64,000 nt of DNA from Nostoc sp. FACHB-280 (GCF_014697615.1 NZ_JACJSD010000024.1:36024-100023); one strand, 5' to 3'. Positions 8,595 through 17,503 are shown, counted from the stretch's first letter. The notes: generated from the sequence alone by a model not told the origin. Translations and numbers: made by a program.

Positions 8595-9965
8595 ATGAGC
8601 CAAGATTTACTGACTCTACCCCATCCCCATCCTGTAAAAGCTTTGGAAGAATACAGCCGCGATCGCCTGGGATTTATGCAACGCTGTACCCAAGAATATC
8701 AAGGCATCGTACCTTTGAAATTTGGTGATGAATGGTTTTGTCTGTTGGCTAATCCCGACTACATTACTCAAGTGTTAAAAGACCGGATGTTGTTTATCAA
8801 AGCCAAAGACATACAACAACTAAGCGGTATTTTAGGTAATGGCTTGTTGAACAGTGAGGGCGATTTTTGGTTACGGCAAAGACGACTTGCCCAACCCGTC
8901 TTCCATCAACAGCAGATTCACAGCTATGCTGCGGTAATGGTGGAATATACCCAACGAATGTTAGAAACTTGGCAAGATGGAGAGGTGCATGATGTCCATG
9001 AAGCCATGATGCGCTTGACGCTTAACATCGTGATGAAAACCCTGTTTGATCAGAATGTAGAGGATACCGCCGCAGGAAGTATTGCCCATACTCTGGATGT
9101 AGCCATGAACTGGGTTGAATATCAAGAAGCGAAGAATGTGATGGGGGCATTAACGGAAATTGGAGAACTGCAATCACTCAGTGCAGATATGCCTCATGAG
9201 GAGATAGATCAACGTTTGCAAGAAGCGATCGCTCTATTTGACGAAACAGTGTATGCAATCATTCAGCAGCGTCGCGCCAATGGCACAACCGGCAAAGATT
9301 TATTAGGAATGTTGATGCAGGTGGAGGATGCAGATGATGGTAGCCGTATGACTGATAAACAATTGCGAGATGAAGCCGCAACATTAATTTTGGCAGGACA
9401 TGAAACCACCGCCAATGCCCTGTCTTGGACATGGATGCTATTAGCCCAAAATCCCCATATCCGGGAAAAACTCAATGCAGAACTGCAAACAGTTTTGAAC
9501 GGACGCACACCAACCTTGGCTGATTTACCCCAGTTAACTTACACCAATTGGGTGATTAAAGAATCTATGCGGTTGTATCCCCCTGCTACCGATATTTCAC
9601 GGGAAGCAACCCAAGATTGCGAAATTGGTGGCTATTTTATTCCCAAAGGAACAACCTTAATTGCTAGTCAATGGGCGATGCACCGAGACGCGCGTTATTT
9701 TTCTGAACCAGAATTGTTTCAACCAGAACGTTGGGCTAATGACTTAGAAAAACAGTTACCCCGTGGTGTGTATTTCCCCTTCGGTGATGGGCCTCGCGTT
9801 TGTATTGGTAAGAGTTTTGCCGTGATGGAAGCGGTGTTATTGTTAGCAACCATCGCCCAAAAATTTCAACTGGATCTCGTTAGTGATCAGCACATTGAAC
9901 TTCAGCCTTCGATTACACTCCGCGCTAGACACGGCATTAAATTTGTCTTGCAAGACGCTGCATAG
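8595..9965 (+). CDS. Cytochrome P450
   Basis: 456 residues from the ATG at 8595. The I-helix oxygen site AGHETTANAL, the K-helix ExxR (KESMRLYPPA) and the haem loop FPFGDGPRVCIGKSFA with its cysteine ligand are all intact, so the enzyme should be active. An ATG five codons upstream is in frame, but in the sister copy at 11452 the equivalent codons run into a stop, so the MSQDL start is the conserved one; GGAG lies about ten bases before it. The overall type is the fatty-acid/alkane hydroxylase-like P450 group common in cyanobacteria. The substrate is unknown and no redox partner is adjacent. Expression is probably controlled by the neighbouring TetR protein. Confidence 0.93.
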   Translation: MSQDLLTLPHPHPVKALEEYSRDRLGFMQRCTQEYQGIVPLKFGDEWFCLLANPDYITQVLKDRMLFIKAKDIQQLSGILGNGLLNSEGDFWLRQRRLAQPVFHQQQIHSYAAVMVEYTQRMLETWQDGEVHDVHEAMMRLTLNIVMKTLFDQNVEDTAAGSIAHTLDVAMNWVEYQEAKNVMGALTEIGELQSLSADMPHEEIDQRLQEAIALFDETVYAIIQQRRANGTTGKDLLGMLMQVEDADDGSRMTDKQLRDEAATLILAGHETTANALSWTWMLLAQNPHIREKLNAELQTVLNGRTPTLADLPQLTYTNWVIKESMRLYPPATDISREATQDCEIGGYFIPKGTTLIASQWAMHRDARYFSEPELFQPERWANDLEKQLPRGVYFPFGDGPRVCIGKSFAVMEAVLLLATIAQKFQLDLVSDQHIELQPSITLRARHGIKFVLQDAA

Positions 9966-10000
9966 AATTTACTTTAAGTTATGAGAAGTTGGTTGCGGTC

Positions 10001-10033
10001 AGATACTCGACTTCTTGAAGAAATTGGGTATCT
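10001..10033 (+). terminator. AGATAC-type hairpin after the P450
   Basis: AGATACTCGACTTCTT (10001-10016) can pair with AAGAAATTGGGTATCT (10018-10033), with G-U pairs. It lies 36 bp after the P450 stop. It belongs to a family of at least four such hairpins in the window (also 19855, 35783, 55377), all near gene ends. Confidence 0.55.
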
Positions 10034-10063
10034 ATTTCCCTCTAATGTTGTGAAGGAGATGCA

Positions 10064-10243
10064 ATGATGAAGGAATTAATCGAGCAAGATAAGATTATTT
10101 CAAGCAATCAAAATAATTCCGAATCTCGTTGCTGCTTTAGCAGACTGGATTCAACTCAATACGCCACGGGTGTTGGATGCAAGAAAGAAGGTAGAGAGAT
10201 AGCTTTTTTGCTAGTCTGCTCCATTATTTTTAGCTGGTACTGA
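10064..10243 (+). pseudogene. Broken gene: 5' end and frameshifted 3' end
   Basis: A strong ribosome site (AAGGAGAT) precedes ATG codons at 10064 and 10067. The frame from there runs 59 codons to a TGA at 10241, but its second half looks random. In another frame, bases 10101-10202 read a natural protein end, QAIKIIPNLVAALADW then IQLNTPRVLDARKKVER and a stop. This pattern fits a gene that lost its middle, with start and end now in different frames. The parent family is not recognised. It sits between the P450 and the TetR gene, close to a P450 copy that decayed in the same way. Confidence 0.45.
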
Positions 10244-10270
10244 ATATCATTAAGGCCGCAGAGGAAGCAG

Positions 10271-10333
10271 AGGAGAGGGTTTTAAGGTTTCTGCACAGAT
10301 TTATGGAATCATCACTGATTAACCGGACATAAT
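10271..10333. repeat. Second copy of the element flanking the P450
   Basis: This stretch matches 8390-8454 over about 64 bp with scattered differences (shared GAGAGGGTTTT, CTGCACAGATT, GGAATCAT). It overlaps the last codons of the TetR gene. The two copies are in direct orientation and bracket the P450 and the broken gene. Confidence 0.5.
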
Positions 10334-10966
10334 ATCAGATGGAAAATAGCTGTGCAGATAACTTAACGCCAATCGTTTGGTTTCTGCGACCAATCGCGGT
10401 CGAAATGTTTTTTCTTGACTGAGGGATAGCCATAGTAATGTGCCGATCGCTTTGACTAAAATAAAGGCGATCGCTTCATAGTCTGCCGTCTCCAAACCTG
10501 TTGTACGTTTAGCTAATAGACTCGCTAAATCTTGCATTAGTTGAGTATCCATCACCTCTTCGACGGCTTGTAATTCGGGCATTGTACCCTGTAGTTCCAT
10601 AAAAATGGCGAAGTAACCAGGATTCTCTGAGAAATGCTGCTCGGTGATATCAATTAATTTTTCTACCAGAACATCTAAGGGCAGATTTGCTAATTCAGGA
10701 TTATCAAGTACCGCCAACTTTTGATGGATATTTTCTTCATGACGCAAAGCGATCGCCTGCATGATTGCAGACTTATCAGGAAAAAATTGATAGAGTGACC
10801 CAATCGGGACTTTAGCACCAGAAGCGATCGCATTGGTTGTGGTTGCCGCATAGCCTTGAGTAATAAAGAGTTCTTCCGCTACATCCAAAATTCGATTGAC
10901 TCGCTCTTGACTGCGTGCTTGTCGGGGTTTGCGGCGCATTCCACCTGCTGATTGGCTTTCAGTCAT
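10319..10966 (-). CDS. TetR-family transcriptional regulator
   Basis: 215 residues. The N-terminal helix-turn-helix (about 20-68: ILDVAEELFITQGYAATTTNAIA, IGSLYQFFPDKSAIMQAI) is a standard TetR domain; the rest is a helical ligand and dimer domain. ATG at 10966 is used; a second ATG (MRRKPRQ) lies nine codons in. The gene is on the opposite strand between an intact P450 and its remnant. Both P450 promoters carry ATGAG-N5-CTCAT sites, and its own upstream region has a partial site at 11041-11055. This suggests it represses the P450 and perhaps itself, and is released by a hydrophobic ligand or P450 substrate. The ligand is unknown. Confidence 0.9.
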   Translation of the reverse strand: MTESQSAGGMRRKPRQARSQERVNRILDVAEELFITQGYAATTTNAIASGAKVPIGSLYQFFPDKSAIMQAIALRHEENIHQKLAVLDNPELANLPLDVLVEKLIDITEQHFSENPGYFAIFMELQGTMPELQAVEEVMDTQLMQDLASLLAKRTTGLETADYEAIAFILVKAIGTLLWLSLSQEKTFRPRLVAETKRLALSYLHSYFPSDIMSG

Positions 10967-11346
10967 AAATTACCTCCATAAATCAATATAGTTAAAGTGA
11001 TGAGAGTTGATTTCTTAATTTCTGTTCTAGCTATCAAATAATGAGTAATACCATTTCACGAAAAATCTGATACAGATGTAAACCCTGAAAGGTTTACTGT
11101 ATCTAAGTTTTTTAATTGCGTTAGCGAAGCGGTAGCGAACCTGCGAGCGTCATTGCGACTTGCGAATTGTGAATTGGTATAAGATTTGGGGGATTCTCCC
11201 CCACGCCCCCGATTGGGGGACGGTTGCGTCCCCCAAACCCCCTCCAAAATCACTTTTTCGTTTTTTGTTGAGTTATCATTTGCTGGTTTTGTCGTAATTT
11301 CGTTTTCTTATCTGAACCGTATTGCTCCAAAGGACTGTTTAAATAA
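10967..11346. other. TetR leader and repeat-rich spacer
   Basis: The TetR promoter must lie here. A partial operator, ATGAGTAATACCATT, is at 11041-11055, and an ATGAG half-site is at 11000. From about 11115 to 11236 the sequence is a composite of cyanobacterial repeats: GCGTTAGCGAAGC, then two G-rich hairpins (11188-11202, and 11213-11221 pairing with 11228-11236). No gene is supported. Confidence 0.55.
11188..11236. repeat. G-rich double hairpin repeat
   Basis: GGGGGA/TCCCCC (11188-11202) is followed by TTGGGGGAC (11213-11221) pairing perfectly with GTCCCCCAA (11228-11236) around the loop GGTTGC. It is a dispersed type of intergenic element rather than coding sequence. Confidence 0.55.
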
Positions 11347-11418
11347 ATGAGTAATACTCATATTTTACTTGACATAAGTAATTTCTGCTCATATTGTTTA
11401 AATATGAGGATTGCTCAT
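11347..11418 (+). promoter_or_regulatory. Promoter and operators of the P450 remnant
   Basis: A perfect 15-bp palindrome ATGAGTAATACTCAT (11347-11361) is followed by TTGACA (11369-11374), a 17-bp spacer, TATTGT (11392-11397), and a second site ATGAGGATTGCTCAT (11404-11418). The spacer keeps only a half-site (CTGCTCAT). The layout mirrors 8513-8563, so this is the duplicated promoter of the P450, still with good operators although the gene behind it is destroyed. Confidence 0.65.
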
Positions 11419-11451
11419 ATATAGTGCAGATTTTGATGGAGTAATGTTGCC

Positions 11452-11640
11452 ATGAGCCAAGATTTACAGACTCTACCTCATTCCAAATTTGTGACGGTGA
11501 TCAAAGAAGACAGATACGATCGCCCTAGATTGATGCTTTGTCGTACAGAAAGAACCACTCACAATCAAAGCTACCAAAAAGCGATCGCACTGTTAGATCA
11601 AACTTTGTCTGCCATGATTAACCATCACCGAAGCGGCGGA
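11452..11640 (+). pseudogene. Cytochrome P450 remnant with large internal deletion
   Basis: The frame opens MSQDLQTLPH, nearly the same as the P450 at 8595, and stays alignable for about 30 residues. It then jumps to KAIALLDQTLSAMINHHR, which matches residues near 208-225 of the intact P450 (EAIALFDETVYAIIQQRR). About 175 residues are missing from the middle. Everything after that, including the oxygen-binding helix, ExxR and the haem cysteine, is gone. The frame then continues into low-complexity repeat to a stop at 11703. It cannot make an active enzyme. It converges with and overlaps the end of the kinase gene at 11625. Confidence 0.75.
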
Positions 11641-13553
11641 GGGGAAGGAGGCAGAGAGCAGGGGGAGCAAGGGTTGATAAAACTAATCGCTTCTAATAAC
11701 TGACTAGCTGTATAAGGTTTCGACAAAAAAGCTTTAATTCCCGCATCATAAGCGGCATTTACCTTATCACTAGAAGCCAGCCCACTGATAGCAATAATTT
11801 TGACTTCTGGGTTAATTTTTTGCAATGTGCGAATAGTAGTTAGACCGTCCATCGAAGGCATTAGCATATCAGTTAATACCAAAGAAATTTCATCTCGATG
11901 TTCAGCATATAAAGCAATGGCTTCAATGCCATCGCTGGCGGTAATTGCTTTGTAGTTATAACTTTCGAGAGATGTTTTAGTAATATCCCGAATCGCCGCT
12001 TCATCATCAACAATCAAAATTAATTCTCCATTACCACTAGGAAATACTGATTCTACTTCTTCTAAAGTTGCGGTGATTTCCTGTGCTGGCAAATATATTT
12101 TAAATTGACTACCTTGCCCTTGTTCACTGTGGACATTGATAAAACCACCGTGGTTTTTCACAATTCCTAGTACTGTCGAAAGTCCTAGTCCTGTGCCTTT
12201 ACCAAGTTCTTTAGTTGTAAAAAATGGCTCAAATATGCGGTCTAATATTTCTGCGGAAATACCCAAACCAGTGTCAATTACAGAAATAACTATATACGGG
12301 CCAACTTTACAATCAAGGTGCATATTGGCATAATTTTCATCTACTACGAAATTTTCGGCAGTAATTTTCAATGTTCCCCCGTTGGGCATCGCATCACGGG
12401 CATTTACACACAAATTCATCAGCACTTGATGTAATTGCGTAGCATCACCAGATATCACCCAAAGATTTTGCGCTAATAGAGTTGTAATTTCGATAGTTTT
12501 CGGAAAGGTTTCTTTAATAATCTGCTGAATTTCAATGATTAAATGTTTGCATTGTAAAAGGGTACGTTCTCCCTCCATTCCCCGCGTAAAAGACAAGACT
12601 TGTTTGACTAAATTCGCTCCGCGTTTAGCGTTAGTGATTAATATTGGTAATAATCTCCGAGAACGTTCATCTTGTAATTGTGCTTCTAAAAGTTGGGCTG
12701 TCATTAAAATTGGTGCTAAGACATTATTCAAGTCATGAGCAATACCACTAGCTAATGTGCCAATACTTTCTAGCCTTTGCGCCCGCAAAAATTGGGCTTC
12801 TAGCTGTTGTTTTTGAGTAATGTCTGTATTGACTACTAATATTGCTTGGGGTTGTTGGGCAAAATCACGCACCAGTGTCCAACGGCTTTCGACAATAATT
12901 TTTTTATTAGCTGCTGTGGTTTGGTGTAATTCTCCTTGCCAAGAGCCATGTTTCATTAATAACCGCAGTGCTTCTTGCAAGCGAGATAAGTCTTTTTCGT
13001 GCCACAATTCTGGTGTTTTTTTACCAATTACTTCTTCTTTTTGCCAGCCGTATAAAGTTTCAGCGGCTTTATTCCAAAATAAAATTTGGTCTTCTAAATC
13101 GCGGACAAAAATTGCATCGGTGGCGACATCAAGCAATGCGGCTTGTTCGCGGATTTTTTGTTCTGTTTGTTTGCGTTCGATGGCGTAGCGAATGGAACGC
13201 TCTAATAAAGGTGCAGTTAACTGACTTTTTTCTAAATAATCAGCTGCTCCGGCTTTCATGGCTTCGATATCAATTTCTCTATCACCTTGGCCTGTGAGCA
13301 AAATAATTGGTGCAGCACAGCCATGAGCGACTGCTTGGCGTAAAAGTTCGAGTCCGTTGTGGATGCCTAAACGATAATCTACTAGATATATATCATGTTG
13401 ATTTTGGGCGATCGCCTGTTTTGCATCTGCATAATTATCTATCCATGACAACTCACAGCTTGCTACTTGAAATTCCCCAAACCAATCACGAGTCAAAATA
13501 TAATCATCTTCGTCATCATCAATGAGTAGAACTCTGATTGGGTTTTTCTTCAT
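11625..13553 (-). CDS. Hybrid histidine kinase: REC-PAS-HisKA-HATPase-REC
   Basis: 642 residues. In order: an N-terminal receiver (about 5-125, phospho-acceptor near Asp59), a PAS domain (about 135-250), a HisKA-type helix with GIAHDLNN (His273), an HATPase domain with NARDAMP, DTGLGI and GKGTGLGL motifs, and a C-terminal receiver (about 510-625, LTDMLMPSMDG). No membrane segment, so it is cytoplasmic. The last 16 residues (after LLEAISFI) are Pro/Ser/Cys-rich and encoded by repeat sequence that overlaps the P450 remnant, so the natural end was probably altered. The start overlaps the preceding response regulator gene by 35 bp, implying co-expression. The signal sensed is unknown. Confidence 0.92.
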   Translation of the reverse strand: MKKNPIRVLLIDDDEDDYILTRDWFGEFQVASCELSWIDNYADAKQAIAQNQHDIYLVDYRLGIHNGLELLRQAVAHGCAAPIILLTGQGDREIDIEAMKAGAADYLEKSQLTAPLLERSIRYAIERKQTEQKIREQAALLDVATDAIFVRDLEDQILFWNKAAETLYGWQKEEVIGKKTPELWHEKDLSRLQEALRLLMKHGSWQGELHQTTAANKKIIVESRWTLVRDFAQQPQAILVVNTDITQKQQLEAQFLRAQRLESIGTLASGIAHDLNNVLAPILMTAQLLEAQLQDERSRRLLPILITNAKRGANLVKQVLSFTRGMEGERTLLQCKHLIIEIQQIIKETFPKTIEITTLLAQNLWVISGDATQLHQVLMNLCVNARDAMPNGGTLKITAENFVVDENYANMHLDCKVGPYIVISVIDTGLGISAEILDRIFEPFFTTKELGKGTGLGLSTVLGIVKNHGGFINVHSEQGQGSQFKIYLPAQEITATLEEVESVFPSGNGELILIVDDEAAIRDITKTSLESYNYKAITASDGIEAIALYAEHRDEISLVLTDMLMPSMDGLTTIRTLQKINPEVKIIAISGLASSDKVNAAYDAGIKAFLSKPYTASQLLEAISFINPCSPCSLPPSPPPLR

Positions 13554-14016
13554 TTTTTCCTCTCACTACTGCTAGTGGTAATTCCACAATTTCAAACCAG
13601 TATTTCCCAAATGTTTCCATTAGTTCTACTAAGGCAGAAAATGTCATTGGTTTGACTATGTAAGAATTAGCACCCAAACTGTAGGTATGATGGATATTTT
13701 CTTCTGCCTTTGAGGTAGTCAGGACAATAACCGGAATTGTTCGTAGTTCTGGGTCAGTTTTAATTTCTTTTAGTACCTCCAAGCCATTTTTTTTGGGCAT
13801 ATTTAAGTCCAGTAAAATCAAGCCGGGACGTGGCGCAAGTGTTTTGTCAGCATATTGACCACGACGATGGAGATAATCCATCAATTCTTCACCATTGCTG
13901 ACTGTATGTAAATCGATTGACAATTGACTAACCGTGATTGCCTCACGGATTAGCATACTGTCATCTTCGTCATCATCAGCCATTAAGATAGTCACGGTTG
14001 GTTGCCGACCCTTCAC
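13519..14016 (-). CDS. Single-domain response regulator (Rcp1-like)
   Basis: 165 residues, one receiver domain and no output domain. The acidic pocket (DDDEDD), phospho-acceptor Asp70 (LILLDLNMPKKNG), LTTS and IVKP lysine are present. The LNMPKKNG form and the length are typical of Rcp1-like regulators that work with phytochrome-type and other soluble kinases. It overlaps the downstream hybrid kinase by 35 bp, so it probably exchanges phosphate with it or with the kinase upstream at 14317-16770. Confidence 0.9.
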   Translation of the reverse strand: MKGRQPTVTILMADDDEDDSMLIREAITVSQLSIDLHTVSNGEELMDYLHRRGQYADKTLAPRPGLILLDLNMPKKNGLEVLKEIKTDPELRTIPVIVLTTSKAEENIHHTYSLGANSYIVKPMTFSALVELMETFGKYWFEIVELPLAVVRGKNEEKPNQSSTH

Positions 14017-14316
14017 TCTGAATTTTCTCCTGAGATATATAGTTATTAGTATGTATTAAAGCTGGAGAAAAAATCTAAATATTCTGATATCTTCGACAGA
14101 TTGTCCAAATTTAAACCATGATTTGAGGTTAAATTGCTAAACTTCTGATTTAAAGTAGATATTCGCCTCCTTGATTTATGCTTGAGCTTATATTAACTAT
14201 TCTAGATTCTGGCTTTCAAGTCATCAGTTCCTATGGTTGTGCTGGGTTTTCTGGATGGATTTGTCCAAGCAAACCTATTCTTGAAGGCTAGAGGAATACC
14301 TCTGGAGGGATAAAAA
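14017..14316. other. 300-bp spacer within the signalling cluster
   Basis: It separates the large kinase from the response regulator on the same strand. A short plus-strand frame (14178-14291) starting MLELILTILD has no support. A promoter for the regulator gene may lie in the AT-rich part just upstream of 14016. Nothing else is visible. Confidence 0.4.
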
Positions 14317-16770
14317 TCATGGAGGAGAATTAATTGGCAAATTGACAATTAATTTTGTACCTTTTCCTGGGATACTTTGGGCAGAAATTGTGCCAAAATG
14401 CCGTTCGGCGATTTTGCGACAAATAGTTAAGCCTATGCCTGTACCTTCATATTCTCGACGACCATGTAACCTTTGAAAAATTTGAAAGATGCGATCGCAA
14501 TATTTTTGTTCAAATCCAATACCATTATCTTCGACGATAATTTGACAATATTCCAAACCCACAGCTAATTGCGCTGATTGATTGTTTAAATCTTGACTAT
14601 ATATTTTGACAATAGGTGTCACTTGTGGACGATGAAATTTCAAGGCGTTACCAATCAGATTTTGCATTAATTGGCGCATTTGCAAGGGATCAGCTTTGAT
14701 TGTGGGTAAATCTGCCACTTCTATGGTTGCGCTTGTTTGTTGAATTAAAACTTCTAAATCAGACAATACCTCTTGGGTAATTTGAGCTAAACTTACAGAT
14801 ACAAAAGGTTGCGCTCTGGTTGTTACCCGTGAGAGCGTTAACAAACCTTCAATTAAAGTTTGCATTCTTAAAACAGCATTCTGCATTCTTTCTAAATAAT
14901 CAGATGCAGCTTCTGGTAAAGAATCACCACAAGTAGTCATCAGCCGTTCGCTAAAAGTTTTAATTTTGCGTAGCGGTTCTTGTAAATCATGGGAAGCAAC
15001 GAAGGCAAATTCTTGCAGTTCTTCATTAGAACGACTGAGTTCTTGGCGTTGACGAGTTTCTGTTTCCAGAATTTTGCTTTGGGCTAAAGCAATGCCAATT
15101 TGATCTGCGAGTTGTTGCAGAAGTTCAATTTCCCAGTTATTCCACTGTCGGGGATATACACACTGATGGGCAACTAATAAGCCCCAGATTTGATTTTGCA
15201 GAAAAATTGGCACCGAAACAATGGCCTTGACACCGAATTTTTGTAGTATTTCCAGATGTGGTTGTGAGATTTGTGCTTGTTCTTGGTCTATATTACTAAT
15301 GGCAATAATTGTTCCCTGAGTGTATTTTAAAAGACACATTTGTCCAATCGTTGGCTCGTTAAATTCCACACTTGAGGCCATTGGTAAACCATTAACTACA
15401 GCTTCTTTCAAAATGAAGATTGAGCCATTGGAACGGATTCTTAAAATCAAAACTCTGTCTGCACGTAGTAATTTTTGTACCTCTGTGACACTAGTTTGTA
15501 AAATCTTGTCAATTTGGAGAGACTGGCGAATTTTTAAAGTGATATCAGCAAATAACTGCGATCGCAAGTTTTGCCATTGCAATTGTGCCTGTACTCGCTT
15601 ACGTTCGGTAATATCCATCATAGCACCAATCATCCGCACTGGTTGACCTGCTTGGTCATGGACAACATAAGCTCGGTCTAAAATGTAGGCATAGGAACCA
15701 TCATGACGACGAAAGCGGTATTCATGTGACCAAAATTGTTGCCCGCTATTGATTGCAGCCCACATATCAGTCTCGATTCTTTGTTGATCTTCTGGATGTA
15801 TGCGTTCATACCACCAATTTAAATCAGCATTCAATTCTGCCAATGGATAACCAAACAGTGTTTGTACAGCTTGATTCCACCACACTTGATTGGTGAGCAA
15901 ATCCCAATCCCAAATCACATCATTAGTTGCACGGGTAATAATTTGAAATCGCTCTTCACTTTGGCGTAATTCTGCTTCTGCTTGTTTACGCTTGGTAATA
16001 TCTATCACTATCCCCGACATTCGCACGGGTTCCTCAGACGTGTTGCGAAAAACTACACCTTTGCTCACTAACCAGCGAATACTACCATCAGGTAAAACAA
16101 TGCGAAATTCTACATCATACTCGGCATCTGTGTGAACTGCTTGCATGATTGAGATATTGACAAAATCACGGTCTTGGGGGTGAACATAGTGCAGAAAAGT
16201 TGCATATTGACCATCAAAACCACCAGATTCTAAACCAAACAGTGCTTCTTGACTGTCTGACCAACTAACTTGATTAGTAATGATATCCCAGTCCCAAGTT
16301 CCCATCCGGACAGCTTCCAAGGCAATTTTCATTTGAGCTTCTCGTAATTGCGCCTGTTGGTTTTGCTGACGTAATTCCTTGATGGCGCGAGATGCTGCTA
16401 ATAGATGGCGAATTCTGTGGGATAATACCACCCATTGAATTGGTTTAGTAATGTAGTCAGTTGCACCCACAGCAAAAGCTCGCTCTACAGATGCTGGCTC
16501 ATAGGCCGCTGTAATCATTAATATTGGTGTATCTTGAATATTTGGTAATTTTTGTAATTCGTTGCAACAGGTAAACCCATCCATAACGGGCATAATGGCA
16601 TCTATAATTACCATATCGGGATGTAAATTAGTGTAGGTAGTAATTGCTTTGCAACCATTACTGGCTTCTACTACTCGATATCCTGCATATTCCATCAGTT
16701 GACGCAGTTGAATTCTGGTTAAATCATCGTCATCGACAATCAGAATCAGCGCCGAATCTTGATTAGTCAT
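14317..16770 (-). CDS. Histidine kinase: REC-PAS-PAS-GAF-HisKA-HATPase
   Basis: 817 residues. An N-terminal receiver (about 8-125, Asp57 in IIDAIMPVMDG) is followed by two PAS/PAC domains (about 150-260 and 275-390, each ending near VIDITKRK or MMDITERK), then a GAF domain (about 405-560), a HisKA helix with ASHDLQEPLRKI, and an HATPase domain with NALKFH and GTGIGLTI. The GAF lacks an obvious bilin-binding cysteine motif, so I do not call it a phytochrome. It is soluble. It lies upstream of a response regulator and a second kinase on the same strand, which suggests one signalling module. Confidence 0.9.
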   Translation of the reverse strand: MTNQDSALILIVDDDDLTRIQLRQLMEYAGYRVVEASNGCKAITTYTNLHPDMVIIDAIMPVMDGFTCCNELQKLPNIQDTPILMITAAYEPASVERAFAVGATDYITKPIQWVVLSHRIRHLLAASRAIKELRQQNQQAQLREAQMKIALEAVRMGTWDWDIITNQVSWSDSQEALFGLESGGFDGQYATFLHYVHPQDRDFVNISIMQAVHTDAEYDVEFRIVLPDGSIRWLVSKGVVFRNTSEEPVRMSGIVIDITKRKQAEAELRQSEERFQIITRATNDVIWDWDLLTNQVWWNQAVQTLFGYPLAELNADLNWWYERIHPEDQQRIETDMWAAINSGQQFWSHEYRFRRHDGSYAYILDRAYVVHDQAGQPVRMIGAMMDITERKRVQAQLQWQNLRSQLFADITLKIRQSLQIDKILQTSVTEVQKLLRADRVLILRIRSNGSIFILKEAVVNGLPMASSVEFNEPTIGQMCLLKYTQGTIIAISNIDQEQAQISQPHLEILQKFGVKAIVSVPIFLQNQIWGLLVAHQCVYPRQWNNWEIELLQQLADQIGIALAQSKILETETRQRQELSRSNEELQEFAFVASHDLQEPLRKIKTFSERLMTTCGDSLPEAASDYLERMQNAVLRMQTLIEGLLTLSRVTTRAQPFVSVSLAQITQEVLSDLEVLIQQTSATIEVADLPTIKADPLQMRQLMQNLIGNALKFHRPQVTPIVKIYSQDLNNQSAQLAVGLEYCQIIVEDNGIGFEQKYCDRIFQIFQRLHGRREYEGTGIGLTICRKIAERHFGTISAQSIPGKGTKLIVNLPINSPP

Positions 16771-17026
16771 ATTGATTAGTAATTCTTGATTAATATTCAG
16801 AATTGAAAATCAGAAACTCAAAATGGTATGACTTATACAAATTATTATCGACTCTGTGATGGGACTCATATAGGAAACCGATTTGATTTATGAAAAAATT
16901 TCAGTATGTTTATTAGCGTGCCAACACTAAAGTAGCCACTACGTAATTTGATTTCTGAACAAAATCATTACACCTAGATAAAGCCTCTTTCCTACTCCCC
17001 ACTCCCTGACTCAACAAGTATCCTAT

Positions 17027-17503
17027 ATGACCACTACATTTACCGCACCAATTAAACCAAGAGTCGAAGATAGTTTTGCAATTACCTTTGCTCCCTTATC
17101 CCTTGAGGAAGTCTACGCTAAAGCAGATGCTCCAGCTAACGGCGCTGTAGTGGTGATGAGTGGTATGGTACGAAATAATACTGATGGACAACCAGTAGTC
17201 GCCCTAGAATATCAAGCCTATGAACCAATGGCAATGCGGGTGTTTTATCAAATTGCGGCTGATATTCGCACATTTTGGCCTGATGTCCAGCGAGTTGTGA
17301 TTCATCACCGCATTGGACGGTTACAAGTAGGAGAAATCAGCGTTTTAGTTGCCGTAGGTTGTCCCCATCGTAGTGAGGCGTTTGAAGCCTGTCGCTATGC
17401 TATTGATACCCTCAAGCATAACGCGCCAATTTGGAAAAAAGAACACTGGCAAAATGGTTCTACCACTTGGGTAAGTATTGGCGCTTGCGAGCAAAACTGC
17501 TGA
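17027..17503 (+). CDS. moaE: Molybdopterin synthase catalytic subunit MoaE
   Basis: 158 residues. It has the MoaE core: GAVVVMSGMVRNNT, LEYQAYEPMA, VVIHHRIGRLQVGEISVLVAV and the C-terminal KHNAPIWKKEHWQNG that carries active-site lysines. MoaE with the thiocarboxylated MoaD converts cyclic pyranopterin phosphate into molybdopterin. No moaD or other molybdenum-cofactor gene is adjacent. The N-terminus is slightly longer than usual. It is divergent from the large kinase across 256 bp. Confidence 0.93.
   Translation: MTTTFTAPIKPRVEDSFAITFAPLSLEEVYAKADAPANGAVVVMSGMVRNNTDGQPVVALEYQAYEPMAMRVFYQIAADIRTFWPDVQRVVIHHRIGRLQVGEISVLVAVGCPHRSEAFEACRYAIDTLKHNAPIWKKEHWQNGSTTWVSIGACEQNC

Noticed and set aside
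11056..11253. Minus-strand frame of 65 codons
   Set aside because: It runs through G-rich hairpin repeats and has biased, low-complexity composition; no domain and no ribosome site.
12136..13525. Plus-strand frames opposite the hybrid kinase
   Set aside because: Antisense shadows; no domain and no start signals, while the minus-strand frame has complete kinase motifs.
14317..16770. Phytochrome
   Set aside because: A GAF and two PAS domains are present, but no bilin-binding cysteine motif or PHY domain is visible.
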